Of a stretch of DNA of 7,477 nucleotides, positions 6,170-7,477 are shown piece by piece; position 1 is the first letter of the stretch; each line of letters opens with the position of its first letter. A model generated the notes under the pieces. It saw only the letters and a program-made list of their open reading frames with translations, was not told where the DNA came from and ran no database searches. The DNA comes from Persicitalea sp038242095 (lineage in GTDB: Bacteria > Bacteroidota > Bacteroidia > Cytophagales > Spirosomataceae), in NCBI GenBank assembly GCA_038242095.1, contig JBBSSJ010000230.1, forward strand, positions 1 through 7,477, in the 5' to 3' direction. A program made the translations under genes and the position numbers.

Positions 6170-6613
6170 ATGAAACGTCTCTTCCTGCTACCTTTACTCG
6201 CCTTCTCGATACTTTCTTTTACACCCGCAGTTGCTCCCGTGAAACTAACCTGGGAGACGTTGCGCGATGTGACGTTTAAGAAAAAATGGTATCCCGACGA
6301 AGCGGTGTACATGCTCTACCCCACGTTCGGGCCCGCCGTGCAAAAGCTCAAGGGCAAGGAGGTGAGTATTACGGGCTACATCCTGCCCATTGACCTCGAC
6401 GCCAATCTTTACGTGCTTTCGGCCTTTCCGTACAGTGCCTGCTTTTTTTGTGGCGGCGCGGGACCGGAACCGGTGATGGCGCTCAAATTCAAGAAGAATC
6501 CCCACAAGTTCAAGACCGACGAGCGCCTCACTTTTAAAGGTACCCTCAGCCTGAACGCCGACGACATTTACCAAATGAATTACGTGCTGGACGGGGCCGA
6601 GATTGTGGAGTAA
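6170..6613 (+). CDS. Small exported DUF3299-like protein, CxxCGGAGPE variant
   Basis: The 147-residue product begins MKRLFLLPLLAFSILSFTPAVA, a signal peptide probably cleaved after AVA (20-22), so it acts in the periplasm. The mature part has the DUF3299 layout: a WETL start (28-31), LKGKEVSITGYILPID (60-75), then SACFFCGGAGPEPVMAL (89-105) in place of the CIHxPPPPPNQ segment of proteobacterial members, and a C-terminal strand region (LTFKGTLSL) resembling an OB-like barrel. C91 and C94 could bind metal or form a disulfide. ATG 6164 would add two residues. An in-frame TTG at 6116 is less likely because it puts the signal peptide inside the protein and overlaps the promoter candidate. In Vibrio, as far as I recall, related proteins are encoded with the zinc-regulated Zrg ABC transporter, which fits the permease upstream. 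The family call is from motif memory. Confidence 0.8.
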   Translation: MKRLFLLPLLAFSILSFTPAVAPVKLTWETLRDVTFKKKWYPDEAVYMLYPTFGPAVQKLKGKEVSITGYILPIDLDANLYVLSAFPYSACFFCGGAGPEPVMALKFKKNPHKFKTDERLTFKGTLSLNADDIYQMNYVLDGAEIVE

Positions 6614-6664
6614 AGTGAGTGATAGGTGAATTTTAAGTAAAAATATTTGGTATTTTTACCGACC

Positions 6665-7444
6665 ATGGAAAAAATCGGAAAGATAGAGGTAAGTGTTGTG
6701 GGAAATATTGGGGTCATGGCGTTAAGCCCTGACAATTACGATATTAACGACATTTCTGCATTGATGCAGAATATGTCTGACTTGCTTTATCCAAACTCTA
6801 AAAAAGAAAGGCCGCTAATTACTTACGACATTCAGGAAGGTTCTGTTAAGAATATTTTTAAAACCTCGATACAGACGGTTATCGGATTTAGTGCGGTACT
6901 TTCTCAGATTATAGCGGTCGGGTCGATAGATTTTCTGGATTTAAAAGCAGCTACGGCCATTGAAAACTTTCAAAATCTGGCTTTTCAAAAAAATTACGAA
7001 TTTAGAATAAAAACAGAAGTCGATGGAGACAAACCGTTGATCATTTCTCCTCAAACAAATTATTTTAGATCCGAAGATAACTGGGTGGACGCCGAATTTT
7101 ACTTTTATGGAATAATAAAAGATGCAGGAGGAAAAAACAAATCTAACATTCATCTGGATACCGAAGAAAATGGCTATCTAACTATCGAGGTGGATCGTAA
7201 TTTTCTTTCAGAGTTTAAAGATAATCTTTTATATAAAAGATTTGGCATCAGGGCGAGAGGGAAACAAAATAGCACAACGGGAGAAATAGATACAAAAGCA
7301 TTACAAATGCTAAATTTTGTGGATTACAATCCCACTTGTAACGATGACTATCTAAATAAACTGATTTCAAAAGCTAAGACTACCTGGAAGGGTGTTGACA
7401 CTGATGAATGGCTTAAAAGTAGACTTGTTGCAATAGGAATATAA
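6665..7444 (+). CDS. Hypothetical protein, unrecognised family, AT-rich
   Basis: A 259-residue protein starting at ATG 6665 (an upstream in-frame TTG at 6647 is less likely). I do not recognise a characterised family. No signal peptide or clear membrane helix stands out; residues 65-87 (FKTSIQTVIGFSAVLSQIIAVG) form a hydrophobic or amphipathic stretch. A GDKPLIISPQTNYFRSED segment (121-138) precedes a region that reads as a beta-rich domain: FYFYGIIKDAGGKNKSNIHLDT (145-166), LTIEVDRNFLSEF (172-184), LYKRFGIRARGKQNSTTGEI (189-208), then LNFVDYNPTCNDDYLNKLI ahead of a helical C-terminus with a conserved-looking W (231). The gene is much more AT-rich than the DUF3299-like gene before it, suggesting a boundary into accessory DNA. 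An ATG follows its stop directly at 7445 and another lies at 7461, so it may head an operon continuing past the window. The protein looks intact. Confidence 0.75.
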   Translation: MEKIGKIEVSVVGNIGVMALSPDNYDINDISALMQNMSDLLYPNSKKERPLITYDIQEGSVKNIFKTSIQTVIGFSAVLSQIIAVGSIDFLDLKAATAIENFQNLAFQKNYEFRIKTEVDGDKPLIISPQTNYFRSEDNWVDAEFYFYGIIKDAGGKNKSNIHLDTEENGYLTIEVDRNFLSEFKDNLLYKRFGIRARGKQNSTTGEIDTKALQMLNFVDYNPTCNDDYLNKLISKAKTTWKGVDTDEWLKSRLVAIGI

Positions 7445-7477
7445 ATGTATTTTTGGTGCTATGAATATTTCAACTAC

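Noticed and set aside
6650..6661. A GGTA-tttt-TACC dyad just before the ATG at 6665, considered as a regulatory hairpin.
   Set aside because: A 4-bp AT-rich stem is too weak and too frequent by chance to support a regulatory call.
7445..7477. Start of a further gene at the right edge (ATG 7445 or ATG 7461).
   Set aside because: Only 11 or fewer codons are visible in either frame, so no product or choice of start can be supported.

Overview
The window reads like a chromosome segment from a Bacteroidota species, probably in the order Cytophagales. This is inferred from three things: -7 elements of the Bacteroidetes type TAnnTTTG upstream of two genes, weak Shine-Dalgarno sequences, and protein types such as the CxxCGGAGPE variant of a DUF3299-like secreted protein. 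No rRNA, tRNA or CRISPR array is visible. Most genes look like GC-rich core genes (a hand count of 5281-5340 gives 37/60 G+C). Two stretches are much more AT-rich: about 1305-2530 (hand count of 1861-1920 gives 19/60) and the last gene, from about 6614. These look like accessory or acquired DNA.

Layout. Positions 1-1304 (+) hold the C-terminal part of a large FAD/Fe-S oxidoreductase that begins outside the window. Positions 1450-2529 (+) hold a DUF2971-family gene cut in two by a 204-bp mobile element (1918-2121). The element has imperfect 12-bp terminal inverted repeats and a TTA target duplication, and it encodes no transposase. Removing the element plus one TTA joins the two halves in frame into one 290-residue protein. 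Positions 2530-2947 have no convincing gene. Positions 2948-4213 (-) encode an MFS transporter. Positions 4306-4728 (-) encode the ribosome-rescue hydrolase ArfB. Divergent from arfB, 4847-6091 (+) encodes an FtsX/MacB-type ABC permease, followed by 6170-6613 (+), a small exported DUF3299-like protein. Positions 6665-7444 (+) hold an AT-rich gene of unrecognised family, and another reading frame may begin at the right edge.

How the genes work together. The permease and the DUF3299-like protein probably form a functional pair. The same pairing is known, as far as I recall, from zinc-regulated ABC systems of the Vibrio Zrg type, but the ATPase partner is not in this window. The other genes appear functionally independent. 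The most notable feature is the small transposon-like insertion in the DUF2971 gene, because its exact boundaries, target duplication and the pre-insertion reading frame can all be read directly.
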